Origin: Methanoculleus sp. 7T
GTDB taxonomy: Archaea; Halobacteriota; Methanomicrobia; Methanomicrobiales; Methanoculleaceae
Direction: 5' to 3'
DNA: 64,000 nucleotides
Assembly (NCBI RefSeq): GCF_023195915.1
Contig: NZ_JALPRP010000001.1
Coordinates: 744,001 to 808,000 of the forward strand
Translations under genes and position numbers: made by a program
The notes under the pieces: model-generated
Database searches by the model: none
Told to the model about the DNA's origin: nothing
What the model saw: the letters and a program-made list of their open reading frames with translations, nothing else
In this document: one piece after another, positions 1 through 8,260 of the stretch
How positions within the stretch are numbered: the first letter of the stretch is position 1
Layout: each line of letters opens with the position of its first letter

Positions 1-420
1 GAGCGCTCTCCTCCGGGCGATGGTCGTCAGCGCCTCCATCCTCGTGAGAAGGGTCCCCGAGGTCGTCCGCTCGGTGAAGGAGTAACTCACCACCGGGAGC
101 TTCGAATGTTCGGGGATGTATCGGCGAAGCTCGTTTCTGACGATCGCCGCCTCGGCGCACCGGAAGCAGGTGCCGATGAAGACCCCGTCCGCATCCACCT
201 TCCCGTCCACGAGCGCCATGCCCCGGGCGATCATCAGTTTTAGGTCGGCGCTCCTGACATCAAGCCCGAATGTATCGACCGCCCGCTCGACATCGGCGAG
301 CGCAATGTCCGGGAAGAAGACCTCCGCGCCCACCGCTTCGGCGGCATCGTAGATCTCCTTCTGAACGCCGCTGTACTCGGGGCCGCAGGATAGCTGGGCG
401 ATCCGCACCTTTCGGCTCAT
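1..420 (-). CDS. Methanogenesis marker protein 15, 3' part cut by window edge
   Basis: The N-terminal 140 residues are visible and the stop lies beyond the left edge. The start ATG overlaps the TGA of the preceding marker 5 gene (ATGA), which implies translational coupling. The visible part begins MSRKVRIAQLSCG and has a second cysteine-rich stretch GTCFRC near residue 90. Assignment to marker protein 15 rests on its place directly after markers 3, 6 and 5 and on the opening sequence. That family is restricted to methanogens and shows partial similarity to 2-hydroxyglutaryl-CoA dehydratase activators. Its exact role is unknown, and a part in making or activating methyl-coenzyme M reductase is inferred from context. 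Confidence 0.75.
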   Translation of the reverse strand, partial: MSRKVRIAQLSCGPEYSGVQKEIYDAAEAVGAEVFFPDIALADVERAVDTFGLDVRSADLKLMIARGMALVDGKVDADGVFIGTCFRCAEAAIVRNELRRYIPEHSKLPVVSYSFTERTTSGTLLTRMEALTTIARRRAL

Positions 421-869
421 GCTTCACCTCCGTTCGGGAGACCGGCAAGGAACTTCTTGATGGAGGCGACGAACTGCACGCCCTCCTCCTCATTCGTGGG
501 ATACTTCAGCTCCAGGATCGGGATACCGCTCTGGCGCAGGGAGAATAAGATCAACTCGTCGGTGCGGGCGCACCCCATGCACCCGAACGCAAGGTCCGCA
601 TCGGTGACGATGACCGCGGCCTCGGCCTCCTCGATGAGGGGGCCGTAGATCGCCATCCGCCCCCGGACTCCGGACGGCACCTCGACGGCCGCGTATTTCA
701 GGCCGCGTTTCGGCTCTTCGGGCGTGATCTGCAGGGGCGGGGAGTCAACCCCGGCGGTCTGTATCCGCTCCCGGATACCGAGGGCTGCACCGAGCGGTTT
801 ATGGCCGAACCTGGCCACGAGGTCGGAGAGGATGAGGCTCGTTGCAGGATAGATAAACACCTTTGCCAT
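417..869 (-). CDS. Methanogenesis marker protein 5
   Basis: A 150-residue protein with the length and order typical of methanogenesis marker 5, sitting between markers 6 and 15. It has no membrane segment. A cysteine pair occurs in the motif FGCMGCARTDE in the middle of the protein, which could bind a metal, although no function is established. The start is ATG at 869, five bases after the end of the marker 6 gene, and the stop overlaps the marker 15 start. The gene belongs to the atwA-led operon and presumably works in MCR maturation, but this is inferred from co-occurrence with methanogenesis genes only. Confidence 0.8.
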   Translation of the reverse strand: MAKVFIYPATSLILSDLVARFGHKPLGAALGIRERIQTAGVDSPPLQITPEEPKRGLKYAAVEVPSGVRGRMAIYGPLIEEAEAAVIVTDADLAFGCMGCARTDELILFSLRQSGIPILELKYPTNEEEGVQFVASIKKFLAGLPNGGEA

Positions 870-874
870 TGTAT

Positions 875-1327
875 TCAGGACTCCTCTTCTATCAGTTCTT
901 GTAATCGCTTAATATCCAGTACTGGTTTCTTCTCGCGTTCAGGCGCCGGCTCCGGCGCCTCTTCCCCTCGTTCGACAACCTCAAGGCCATGGGTGATGTA
1001 GCGGAGGATGCGGAACTCCCGTTCGTGGCCGAGGTAGCCGGGCCTCGCCCCGCCGAGGTTCGCCCGGCATCGACGCGGGTCCCCGGGCGGGAACCCCCGG
1101 TCCTTGACGAAGATGTGGGTGGGGTCGAACGTGCGGATCTCGGCGATGAGGCGGTCGACCGCCTCAGGAACGCCCGTCACCTGCAGTCCGAAGCACGTCT
1201 CCTTGATCAGGACGCCTTCGGACGCCTCGTAGGCCCTGAGCGCAAGCTCTCCGGGAGTCATCGACGGGGACTCGACGAAGACGTATTTGGTCACCGTGCC
1301 CACGTAGCCCGGTGTGTAGTCGGCCAT
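875..1327 (-). CDS. Methanogenesis marker protein 6
   Basis: About 150 residues. The start was taken as ATG at 1327, whose A is shared with the TGA stop of marker 3 (TGATG). A GTG one codon earlier is possible. The protein starts MADYTPGYVGTVTKYVF and ends in a charged tail with the motif KPVLDIKRLQELIEEE, a likely terminal helix. No catalytic motif is apparent. The family is found in methanogens, and here it lies in its usual place between markers 3 and 5. It is part of the five-gene operon beginning with atwA, and its function is not known. Confidence 0.8.
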   Translation of the reverse strand: MADYTPGYVGTVTKYVFVESPSMTPGELALRAYEASEGVLIKETCFGLQVTGVPEAVDRLIAEIRTFDPTHIFVKDRGFPPGDPRRCRANLGGARPGYLGHEREFRILRYITHGLEVVERGEEAPEPAPEREKKPVLDIKRLQELIEEES

Positions 1328-2850
1328 CACTTCACCTCCCTTACGTATACTGTCGTTCCTTCGCGCATTGTGTCGAGTTTCTCCGCGTCGAGCACCTTCC
1401 CGATGATGTTCGTGCCGGTGAGCGGCTCGGACGTCGGGCCGAACTCGGCGTTCGGTAAGGACCGGACGCCGACCATGCCCGCGCCACGTCGCGAGTCGTT
1501 GGTCATCGCGAGGGTGAACGCAGGCACCTCGCCGGTAGGCACGTTCTCAGGGATGATCCCGACGCCCTTCCCGATCTTCGGTTTGAAGAGGGAGACGTCC
1601 TCGAACCTGAAGACAAGCGGCATCTTCCCGACGGCGTGGTGCTTGAGCCCGGTCACCTCACGGAAGATCGTGACCGACCGAGGCGCCGCCGCCTCCTCGA
1701 GGGTGACGCTGATGACCTGATCGGGCGGTTGCGTTGCGACCTTAACCGCCCCGTCGGCCAGCACCTCAAGCGTCGTCGCCGGGGTCTGGCCGACCACCAC
1801 GCGGTCTCCTCCGGCCGCATCGGCGGTGAGGGCTACACCGCGCCGGGCGGCGGCCGCCTCCGCCTCCGCAAGCGTAAACCCGACCAGGTCGAACTGTTCC
1901 GGTTCGGCCCGGATGGCAAGGAGGTCGTTATCACCGGCAAATCGCACGAGCTCGATGCCGTGAACCACCCGCCCGACGACGGTATGCGCCGGGCTTGCCG
2001 ATACGCCCTGGGTGTAGATGTAGACCGCCCCAGAGGACTTGCCGGCGGTCCTGACCGTGACGGTCCCTTCAAGCCTCGGGCCGGAGAACTCAGCCGGGAC
2101 CTTCGTCGGGACCAGGTGCGGATCGACGACATGGGTGCTGCTCGACCGGCCTATCCGGAACCTGCCGCTCTGCACGGAGAGGAGGAAGTGCTCGACGCTC
2201 CGGGCGGCCCGGGTGTCGATTCCGTCGGCACCGAAGCCCTGGACCTCCGCCTCAACGTAGGAGACGACCAGCATCCCCTCCTCAAGCGGGAAGTCCGCGT
2301 CCCGGGTGATGACCGCGTGCGATCGGTCGGCACGCCTGAATATCCGCTCGACCTCGATGACTCGGTCGCCGTTCGCGATACGGTCGAGCAGCCCCCGGCC
2401 GGTGACGACCCTGCCGATGACGCCGCCGTCGGCTTGGGCCCCGTAGTCGGCGGTATGCCGCATGCGCGCAAATATCAGGTAAGACTGGGTCGGGTCGTAG
2501 CCGCCGCAGCCGAGGATGACGTCGCCCCGTTCATAACGGCCCGGTTCCCGTGCCGGGCGGACGCCGGACTCAAACGGCCCGAAGGCGGCGGCGTAGCGGT
2601 CCTGCCAGTGCAGCCGGAGCCGTTCGGCAAGCCCGGGACGGAAGAGCCGCGAGACGACATCCGGGTCGGCCACCTCGACGACCATATCGCCGGCCGTTGT
2701 GACGAACCTGACCTCCTGCGACTCCGCCGCCTCCTCAAGCACTGGGCGGATGACGGCGACACTGCACTGGGGGTCCCGTCCGGGCAGAAGATCTCCGAGA
2801 CGGGAGCCTGCCGGAACCTCTACGCGTTCTCCGTCCAGAAAAACCTCCAT
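1327..2850 (-). CDS. Methanogenesis marker protein 3 (UPF0288 family)
   Basis: About 507 residues from the ATG at 2850. This ATG was preferred over the GTG at 2859 because a GGTG ribosome-binding site, overlapping the atwA stop, sits about six bases before it. The opening MEVFLDGERVEVPAGSRLGD resembles a small ubiquitin-like fold. The central part contains stretches such as HTVVGRVVHGIELV that recall cyclophilin-type folds, as described for this family. Marker 3 has been found with component A2 (AtwA), McrC and other marker proteins in the assembly that reductively activates MCR, and the adjacency to atwA here agrees. The marker 6 gene follows by overlap. Confidence 0.85.
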   Translation of the reverse strand: MEVFLDGERVEVPAGSRLGDLLPGRDPQCSVAVIRPVLEEAAESQEVRFVTTAGDMVVEVADPDVVSRLFRPGLAERLRLHWQDRYAAAFGPFESGVRPAREPGRYERGDVILGCGGYDPTQSYLIFARMRHTADYGAQADGGVIGRVVTGRGLLDRIANGDRVIEVERIFRRADRSHAVITRDADFPLEEGMLVVSYVEAEVQGFGADGIDTRAARSVEHFLLSVQSGRFRIGRSSSTHVVDPHLVPTKVPAEFSGPRLEGTVTVRTAGKSSGAVYIYTQGVSASPAHTVVGRVVHGIELVRFAGDNDLLAIRAEPEQFDLVGFTLAEAEAAAARRGVALTADAAGGDRVVVGQTPATTLEVLADGAVKVATQPPDQVISVTLEEAAAPRSVTIFREVTGLKHHAVGKMPLVFRFEDVSLFKPKIGKGVGIIPENVPTGEVPAFTLAMTNDSRRGAGMVGVRSLPNAEFGPTSEPLTGTNIIGKVLDAEKLDTMREGTTVYVREVK

Positions 2851-2860
2851 CGTCCACACC

Positions 2861-4471
2861 TCAGGGGGTGCCTGCCCCCATCACCTTCCGTTCATCCTCG
2901 GTGAGGTGAGCGAGCACCTCCTCCGTCGGGCCCATCTTGATGATCTTCCCTCCCCGCATAAGGGCCACCCGGTCGCAGATATCTCTCACAAACTCCATGT
3001 CGTGCGAGACCACGATGAACGTCTCGTCCATCTCCTCACGGGCATGGAGGATCGAGTGCTTCACGTCGATCTTCGTGATCGGGTCCATCGTGCCGGTCGG
3101 CTCGTCGAGAACCACCAGCAGGGGCTCGCGGATGAGAACCTGAGCGAGGGCCACCCGGTGCTTCTCGCCCTCGGAGAGTTGGCCCGGATAGCGGTCCAGA
3201 ATCTCTCGGCTCTTCTCGGGCGTAAACCCTGCCATCCCGAGAGTGATGATCGCCTTCCTCATCGCAAGTTCTTTCGGGAACTCTAGGCCGATAGCGTCGG
3301 TGAGGTTGTCGAGGACCGTTCTGTGCGGGTAGAGGTCGTACTCCTGGTGGAGGAGGCCGATGTAGCCTTTCGCCCGGCCGCGGTGCTCGATGCCGGGCTT
3401 CGTCATATCGACCCAGTCGTCCCCGATCCGGACGTTCATCTCGCCGCTGGTGGGCTCGAGGATCCCGGATATGATCCGGGAGAGCGTCGTCTTGCCCGCA
3501 CCGCTCTTGCCGATGATCCCGAAGATCTCCTGCTCGGCGACATCGAAGGAGACGCCGTTGACCGCCCTGACTACACCGCGGTCAACCGAGAGGTAGCGCT
3601 TGACTACGTCTCGGGCGACCACGATCTTCTCGCCGACCTCTCCCGGCTGGTACTGCTCGACGTCGCTGTAGTCCTCCATGAACCTCCGGATAACCTCGTC
3701 CGGGGCCCCAATGGAGAGGATCTCCCCGTCTTCAAGGAGGATGGCCCGGTCCGCAACATCTTCTATGACGTTTGAGAAGTGCGACGTGACCACCATCCCC
3801 ATATCGTTTGTCTGCGCACTCTCGATGAGCATCCGGTGGACGAGCGTTGCAGTCTCCGGATCGAGGGTGCCGGTCGGTTCGTCCGCAAAGAGCATGAACG
3901 GGTTCTTGGCGAGCTGCCGGGCGAGCACCACCCGCTGTTTCTCGCCCCCGGAGAGGTCACGGGCGATGTGCATCATCCGGTGGGAGAGCCTGACCTGGTC
4001 GATGAGGTCGGCAGCCCTGCTGACCGCCTTCTCCGCCGGATACCCGATGTCGTCGAGCGCCCGCAAGACGTTCTCGATCACCCGGTCGTCGCCGTAGAGA
4101 GCGAACGTCCGCTGGAACATGATGGCGGTCCGCCGCATGATCCGCCGTTTCATCGGCGCGTTCTCTTCCGCCCAGAGGTCGACGTCCATCGGCTTGAGGT
4201 TCCCCCCGCAGGCCGGACACGGTTTCCCGGCCTCGCTTGGGACACCGACGTAGTCGCACTTCTCACAGGCGGCTATATGATAGATGATCGCTCCTCGTGA
4301 CGGGGGCTGATCCACACCCCGCATAAGGTGCATAAGAACGGTCTTGCCGGCCCCGCTTCTCCCGATAATGCCGACTATTTCGCCCTCTGCCACCTCGAAA
4401 CTTATATTTTTGAGCACAATGGTCCCATTGAACTCCATGCAGAGGTCTTTCACCGTAATGAGTGGGGTCAT
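2861..4471 (-). CDS. atwA: Methyl-coenzyme M reductase activation component A2, twin ABC ATPase
   Basis: A 536-residue soluble protein with two ABC ATPase halves. The first Walker A is GRSGAGKT at residues 37-44, followed by a zinc-ribbon-like insertion with CxxC pairs at 69/72 and 85/88, and the signature LSGGEKQRV. The second half has GKSGAGKTT and a variant signature LSEGEKHRV. There are no membrane segments. Component A2 supplies ATP-driven help in reducing the nickel of cofactor F430 in MCR. The gene heads the operon with markers 3, 6, 5 and 15. A GAGG ribosome-binding site precedes the ATG, and a TATA-like box lies about 50 bases upstream, overlapping the stop of the HAD gene. Confidence 0.93.
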   Translation of the reverse strand: MTPLITVKDLCMEFNGTIVLKNISFEVAEGEIVGIIGRSGAGKTVLMHLMRGVDQPPSRGAIIYHIAACEKCDYVGVPSEAGKPCPACGGNLKPMDVDLWAEENAPMKRRIMRRTAIMFQRTFALYGDDRVIENVLRALDDIGYPAEKAVSRAADLIDQVRLSHRMMHIARDLSGGEKQRVVLARQLAKNPFMLFADEPTGTLDPETATLVHRMLIESAQTNDMGMVVTSHFSNVIEDVADRAILLEDGEILSIGAPDEVIRRFMEDYSDVEQYQPGEVGEKIVVARDVVKRYLSVDRGVVRAVNGVSFDVAEQEIFGIIGKSGAGKTTLSRIISGILEPTSGEMNVRIGDDWVDMTKPGIEHRGRAKGYIGLLHQEYDLYPHRTVLDNLTDAIGLEFPKELAMRKAIITLGMAGFTPEKSREILDRYPGQLSEGEKHRVALAQVLIREPLLVVLDEPTGTMDPITKIDVKHSILHAREEMDETFIVVSHDMEFVRDICDRVALMRGGKIIKMGPTEEVLAHLTEDERKVMGAGTP

Positions 4472-4517
4472 CTTGAGTTCCTCGTTAAACTATTCTTCTC
4501 GTGGGATCATATTAGGG

Positions 4518-4525
4518 TTTATATT
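4518..4525 (-). promoter_or_regulatory. Probable TATA box for the atwA operon
   Basis: On the minus strand the sequence reads CAATATAAACC, about 47 bases before the atwA ATG, which would give a leader of roughly 20-25 bases. The box overlaps the TAA of the HAD gene upstream, so read-through from that gene remains possible. Confidence 0.45.
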
Positions 4526-5361
4526 GTTGCACTTTCCCCGGTCGCCGTGGTGTCCTTGAGGAGTTCCGCCACGATACCGGGCACCTCACTGACGTTCCGG
4601 ATCACCCGGTCCACACTTGCGTAGAGGATCTCGGGCTTCCGGTCGGACTGCTGTTCGGTGAGCACCGCGAGATCCGCTTTCCTGAAGGCACTGATATCGT
4701 TGATGGCATCCCCGACCATAACAACCTTGTCGTAGCGTTCTTTGAGGTCTTCCACGATCCGAGCCTTCATCGAGGGGGTCGCGACGCCGTAGACCCGTTC
4801 CCGGGGGATGCCGAGGTAGTCTCCCATCCGTTCGAGTTTCGTCACGCGGTCCCCGGAGGCTATGTATGCAGGGACGCCCATCCGGTGCAGGTCGCTGATC
4901 GCCTCCCGTGCGCCGTCAAACGGCCTCCCCCCCGTCGTCACCGTGAACTCTATGCCGGAGAGGTCCATGTTCAGGATCACCCCGCTGTTCATGGAGACGA
5001 TCGACTCAGTTTTGCAGCAGCTCCAGACCTTTCTGATGCATGCCTGCATATCCCCGATGCGGGCCTGTTTATCGGTGTAGAGGACGTTTGCGACCTCTTC
5101 GGCGGGGATGACCCGCCGGGAGCAGGAGACTCCGAACCCAATCGACCGCTCCAGCAGGAACTCCGAGAGAAACTGGTCTTCGGGCGCCTCGATGACGTCA
5201 CGGGAATGGAGATGCAGGACGACGAGCACTCTGCCCTCGGCCCCGAACGTGATGGTCGTGGTCTCGACCTCGGTCAGCATCTCACCATTGAGGATATCGC
5301 GTGCTACACGGTAGGTCCGGAGAAGCGTGCCCGCACTATCAAAAACTACGGCAACCGACAT
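4519..5361 (-). CDS. HAD-superfamily protein with P-type-ATPase-like core
   Basis: A 280-residue soluble protein. The nucleophile motif near the N terminus is FDSAGT (Asp8), closer to the DKTGT of P-type ATPases than to the DxDxT of most HAD phosphatases. The second aspartate used as acid/base is absent. The C-terminal HAD motif is GDAINDISA, matching the Mg-binding GDGxND. The family resembles COG4087 soluble P-type ATPase-like proteins. It lies 47 bases upstream of atwA in the same direction, so a link to MCR activation is possible but unproven. It is divergently arranged with the ribose-1,5-bisphosphate isomerase gene, only 56 bases away. The substrate is unknown. Confidence 0.7.
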   Translation of the reverse strand: MSVAVVFDSAGTLLRTYRVARDILNGEMLTEVETTTITFGAEGRVLVVLHLHSRDVIEAPEDQFLSEFLLERSIGFGVSCSRRVIPAEEVANVLYTDKQARIGDMQACIRKVWSCCKTESIVSMNSGVILNMDLSGIEFTVTTGGRPFDGAREAISDLHRMGVPAYIASGDRVTKLERMGDYLGIPRERVYGVATPSMKARIVEDLKERYDKVVMVGDAINDISAFRKADLAVLTEQQSDRKPEILYASVDRVIRNVSEVPGIVAELLKDTTATGESATI

Positions 5362-5417
5362 TCATGCTCACGCCAATAGGTCTATCTAGTTTCTGGTTGT
5401 CTCTTGAATGAAGACCT

Positions 5418-6347
5418 ATGGTACTGAGTGAGACGGCAGAAAACATAAAGAAGATGGAGATCCGGGGTGCCGGCAGGATCGCCCGGGCGGCGGTGGAGGC
5501 GCTGGCCGATTACGCCCGCAATCTTGACGTTTCCGACCCCGAGACCTTCAAGCGAGAGATGCAGAGAGCGGCCGCGACGCTCACCGAGACCCGCCCGACC
5601 GCCGTCTCCCTCCCAAACGCGGTCAGGTACGTGATGCGCGCTTTGGACTCTTTTGAGTCCGTGCCGGCCGCACGGGACGCGGTCCTTGCACGGGCGGCGG
5701 AGTTCATCGATCACTCGGAGCATGCGGTTGAGTGGATAGCTGAGATCGGGGCACGCCATATCTCGGACGGCGACGTCCTCCTGACCCACTGCAACTCCGA
5801 GGCAGCGCTCGGGTGTATCCTCGAGGCCCACCGGCAGGGGAAGGAGATCGAGGTCTACGCGACGGAAGTTCGCCCACGGGGCCAGGGGCTCATCACGATC
5901 AGAACCCTGAATGATGCCGGGATCCGCACAAACTATATCGTCGACTCGGCGGTCCGCTACTTCATCAACGACGTCGACCTCGTCATCGTCGGTGCCGACG
6001 CCATCGCGGTGAACGGTGCGGTGATTAACAAGATCGGGACCGCCCAGATCGCCCATGCCGCAAACGAGGCGAGAACGAACGTCATTGTTGCGGCGGAGAC
6101 CTACAAGTTCGCGCCCCGGACCATCCTCGGCGAGAAGATCGAGATCGAGGAGCGGGACCCGGGGGAAGTGCTGCCCCGGGAGGAGGCTGAGAAGCTTCCG
6201 TTCGTGCGGGTCAGGAACCCGGCGTTCGACGTGACGCCCGCGGAGTACGTCGACCTGATCGTCACCGAGCGGGGGGCGATCCCGCCGGAACTTGCGTATA
6301 TGGTCATCAGGGACTACCTTGGCTGGGAGATCGAGGAGTTTCGGTAA
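5418..6347 (+). CDS. Ribose-1,5-bisphosphate isomerase
   Basis: A 309-residue member of the eIF2B alpha/beta/delta-like family. It converts ribose 1,5-bisphosphate to ribulose 1,5-bisphosphate in the archaeal AMP degradation pathway, between AMP phosphorylase and form III RuBisCO. The motif THCNSEAA contains Cys125 and VGADAI contains Asp194, the expected catalytic pair. The remaining alternatives in the superfamily are methylthioribose-1-phosphate isomerase and translation factor subunits. The THCNS context and the methanogen host favour the isomerase. AMP phosphorylase and RuBisCO are not in this window. The ATG at 5418 is the first in frame and has only a weak upstream purine stretch. Confidence 0.85.
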   Translation: MVLSETAENIKKMEIRGAGRIARAAVEALADYARNLDVSDPETFKREMQRAAATLTETRPTAVSLPNAVRYVMRALDSFESVPAARDAVLARAAEFIDHSEHAVEWIAEIGARHISDGDVLLTHCNSEAALGCILEAHRQGKEIEVYATEVRPRGQGLITIRTLNDAGIRTNYIVDSAVRYFINDVDLVIVGADAIAVNGAVINKIGTAQIAHAANEARTNVIVAAETYKFAPRTILGEKIEIEERDPGEVLPREEAEKLPFVRVRNPAFDVTPAEYVDLIVTERGAIPPELAYMVIRDYLGWEIEEFR

Positions 6348-6416
6348 GGCTCGTCTCCGGACTCTCTCAAAAGCACGCCCTGACAAGGAAGACCGGGGCG
6401 ACCAAGAGGACGAACG

Positions 6417-6566
6417 CTACCCGATACCGAGCTGAAGAACGGTAAACAGCATCGCTATCGCCGCGAAGAGCAGGGCCAGAAGGAAGCGCAGCGCCTTCGG
6501 GTAGGGCACCCCGAAAATGGCGTCCCAAAAGAATTTCCCTTGAGGGAACCGGTCATACTCATCTCT
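6417..6566 (-). pseudogene. Small membrane-protein frame without a start codon
   Basis: On the minus strand an open frame of about 50 codons encodes a short charged head with the stretch RFPQGKFFWDAIFG. A hydrophobic span of some 20 residues (FLLALLFAAIAMLF) follows, and the frame ends at a TAG. No ATG, GTG or TTG exists between the upstream TAA and the head. The only ATG nearby (6562) is in another frame. Either one base has been lost or gained, or translation begins at a late GTG and yields about 30 residues. The coding look of the head argues for a frameshifted small membrane protein. Function unknown. Confidence 0.35.
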
Positions 6567-6589
6567 TTAGAACAATGCCGTTCCGGCGC

Positions 6590-7408
6590 CTACCAAGGGG
6601 CGGAGTCTGCACGGCTCCCTGCGCTTGCTCCGCTCCAAGACCATGGAGTTACTCCACCGGCTGCTGCATCTTCCAGAATCCCGAAGACCACCAGCGCCTC
6701 ATCCGTGAGTGCATAGCGTACCGTCCGACCGTCGCGATCCGATTCGATGAGGCCGTCGGCGGCGAGCCTCTGCAGGTGCCAGGCGGCTGCGGAACGGGAT
6801 ATACCGGTATCGTCGGCTATCTCCGACTGCGTGATGCCGGGGTCGTCGAGAAGCAGGGTGAGGATCTGCTGGCGGACACTGTTCCGGAGGTGGAAGTACA
6901 CGTTCTTCTCTGTTGTGTCGTAACCCCTGTTCCGGAAGTAGCCCACCCTGCCGTCTTGGTGTATGACGCTGACGAGGCCAGCCTCCCGGAGGCGGGAGAG
7001 GTGGTAGCCGGTCGTCCCGCGGTTGATCCCCGTGGCACGGGCGATCTCCACGGGCGTGATCCCGGGGTGGTCCCGGATGCAGGCGTAGATCCGAGACCGC
7101 TTCTTATGGTCTAGGGGACGGCGCGAGGACTGGTAGCCGAGGAACGCTAGGACTCCGGCGGAGTAAACGAGTTCAAAAGGCATTGCAAGGAGCGGGCAGT
7201 GAATTAGGAGGACGATAGTGAGGAATTCCAGCGGCGAGTAGTGCCAGAGCGGCACAAATCGCTCGTCGTCGATGTAGGTCACATCGGTCGGCAACTCGGG
7301 AGGACCCGGTTCGACGATGATCTTTGCCGCCGCTGGGCTCCAGAGGAGGAGCAGGGCCAAGGCCAGAAAGAAGAATACGGGAATCTTCCCGTGCAATTCA
7401 ACCCGCAT
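6590..7408 (-). CDS. Membrane-anchored protein with two winged-helix domains, likely transcription regulator
   Basis: A 272-residue protein. It has an N-terminal signal-like hydrophobic stretch (about 9-30), an extracytoplasmic loop, one or two membrane spans near 57-92, and then two tandem winged-helix domains. The first contains PVEIARATGINRGTTGYHLSRL and the second SEIADDTGISRSAAAWHLQRL, both MarR/ArsR-like recognition helices. The N-terminal part could sense an external or membrane signal. The gene is last in a row of minus-strand exported-protein and permease genes, 21 bases after the exported protein ending at 7430, and has a GGAG site before its ATG. It is a plausible regulator of the repeated leader elements upstream, but that link is inference. 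Confidence 0.75.
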   Translation of the reverse strand: MRVELHGKIPVFFFLALALLLLWSPAAAKIIVEPGPPELPTDVTYIDDERFVPLWHYSPLEFLTIVLLIHCPLLAMPFELVYSAGVLAFLGYQSSRRPLDHKKRSRIYACIRDHPGITPVEIARATGINRGTTGYHLSRLREAGLVSVIHQDGRVGYFRNRGYDTTEKNVYFHLRNSVRQQILTLLLDDPGITQSEIADDTGISRSAAAWHLQRLAADGLIESDRDGRTVRYALTDEALVVFGILEDAAAGGVTPWSWSGASAGSRADSAPW

Positions 7409-7429
7409 CAGTGATGGACTCCTTCTGAA

Positions 7430-7906
7430 CTAATACCCCACATTCAGCGTATACTCCGTTCCCTCCTGGGGAACGTCTTCACCGAAGATAAGGAACTTCC
7501 ACGTGCCCGACGGCAGGGAAGAGGACTGGGAGAGGGTAAGGGTAATCTTCTCGTCCATCCTTCCGTCGGCACCGTCACGGTACGGGCCGAGCACGGTGCT
7601 GCCCGGCGGGGTTACGGCCAAAGTAAGCGAATCGGTTCCGGAATGCTGGTGCCCGCTCCAGTCGAGGTAGATCTTCAGGGTCTTCACGCCCGACGGCACC
7701 GACTTCTCGATGGTCTGATACTCGCCCGGATGTATCGTGTTGCCGATCGACCGAAGGATCTCAACGCCGTCGCCCACGCCGGGCATCACCGTGATCCCGG
7801 TGGTGCAGGACTGGGCCAGAGCGCCGGGGACGAGGAGGAGGCCGATGAGCAGGACGACAACAAGTATTCTTTCTGCAGCGTGCGCACTGCGCTTCGTGAT
7901 GCTCAT
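7430..7906 (-). CDS. Exported protein of unknown function, beta-sandwich-like
   Basis: About 158 residues from the ATG at 7906. This start was chosen over an upstream GTG because GGTGA lies seven bases before it and it begins a clean signal peptide. A positively charged head (TKRSAHAAER) is followed by a hydrophobic core and cleavage near ALAQS. The mature part has alternating hydrophobic residues, and motifs such as PSGVKTLKIYLDW and PSGTWKFLIFG recall PPC-type or jelly-roll sandwich domains. It is the first gene after leader-repeat copy 1 and is followed by the winged-helix regulator. It resembles in design, though not closely in sequence, the exported proteins at 11.7, 12.3 and 15.6 kb. 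Confidence 0.65.
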   Translation of the reverse strand: MSITKRSAHAAERILVVVLLIGLLLVPGALAQSCTTGITVMPGVGDGVEILRSIGNTIHPGEYQTIEKSVPSGVKTLKIYLDWSGHQHSGTDSLTLAVTPPGSTVLGPYRDGADGRMDEKITLTLSQSSSLPSGTWKFLIFGEDVPQEGTEYTLNVGY

Positions 7907-7942
7907 GATATCACCATGCACTACGTCCGAACCCCTGACCTT

Positions 7943-8068
7943 AAACTTTCTGTGCATCGCGTTGAATTGTCATCGGGGAGTTTGGACCGTCGATCTAACC
8001 AAATAGGGAATGGATTCCCACATTGCGGATAGATTGGATGATCTCCAGTGGAAATTGACCATAATCTC
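7943..8068 (-). repeat. Leader repeat, copy 1 (shortened and diverged)
   Basis: This stretch shares its core with three longer copies at 10.3, 12.8 and 16.2 kb. The shared parts are TTTCTGTGCATCGCGTTGAA, a following TGTCATCG, and later GATCTCCAGT with GAAATTGACC. It lies directly upstream of the exported-protein start at 7906. The hairpin that in the other copies sits nearer the gene is missing here. The remaining 190 bases up to the permease stop at 8261 contain only GC-rich inverted segments around 8165-8220 and no gene that I can support. Confidence 0.6.
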
Positions 8069-8260
8069 CATTCTACGAGCCGGCGTGATTCCACGGACAG
8101 ATAGCCGGACAAACACGCAGGAATTTCAAAACCCGCCAGTGTTCTGGGCGCCCTTGAGTTGTCCGACCGCCGGCGGGAGGATTGTGCGCGCCGGCGGCGG
8201 GGGGCCGGGAAGGGTATGCGCCGGGGAGGCTGCGCCCGACGCATCGCCAAAAGCCGGGTG

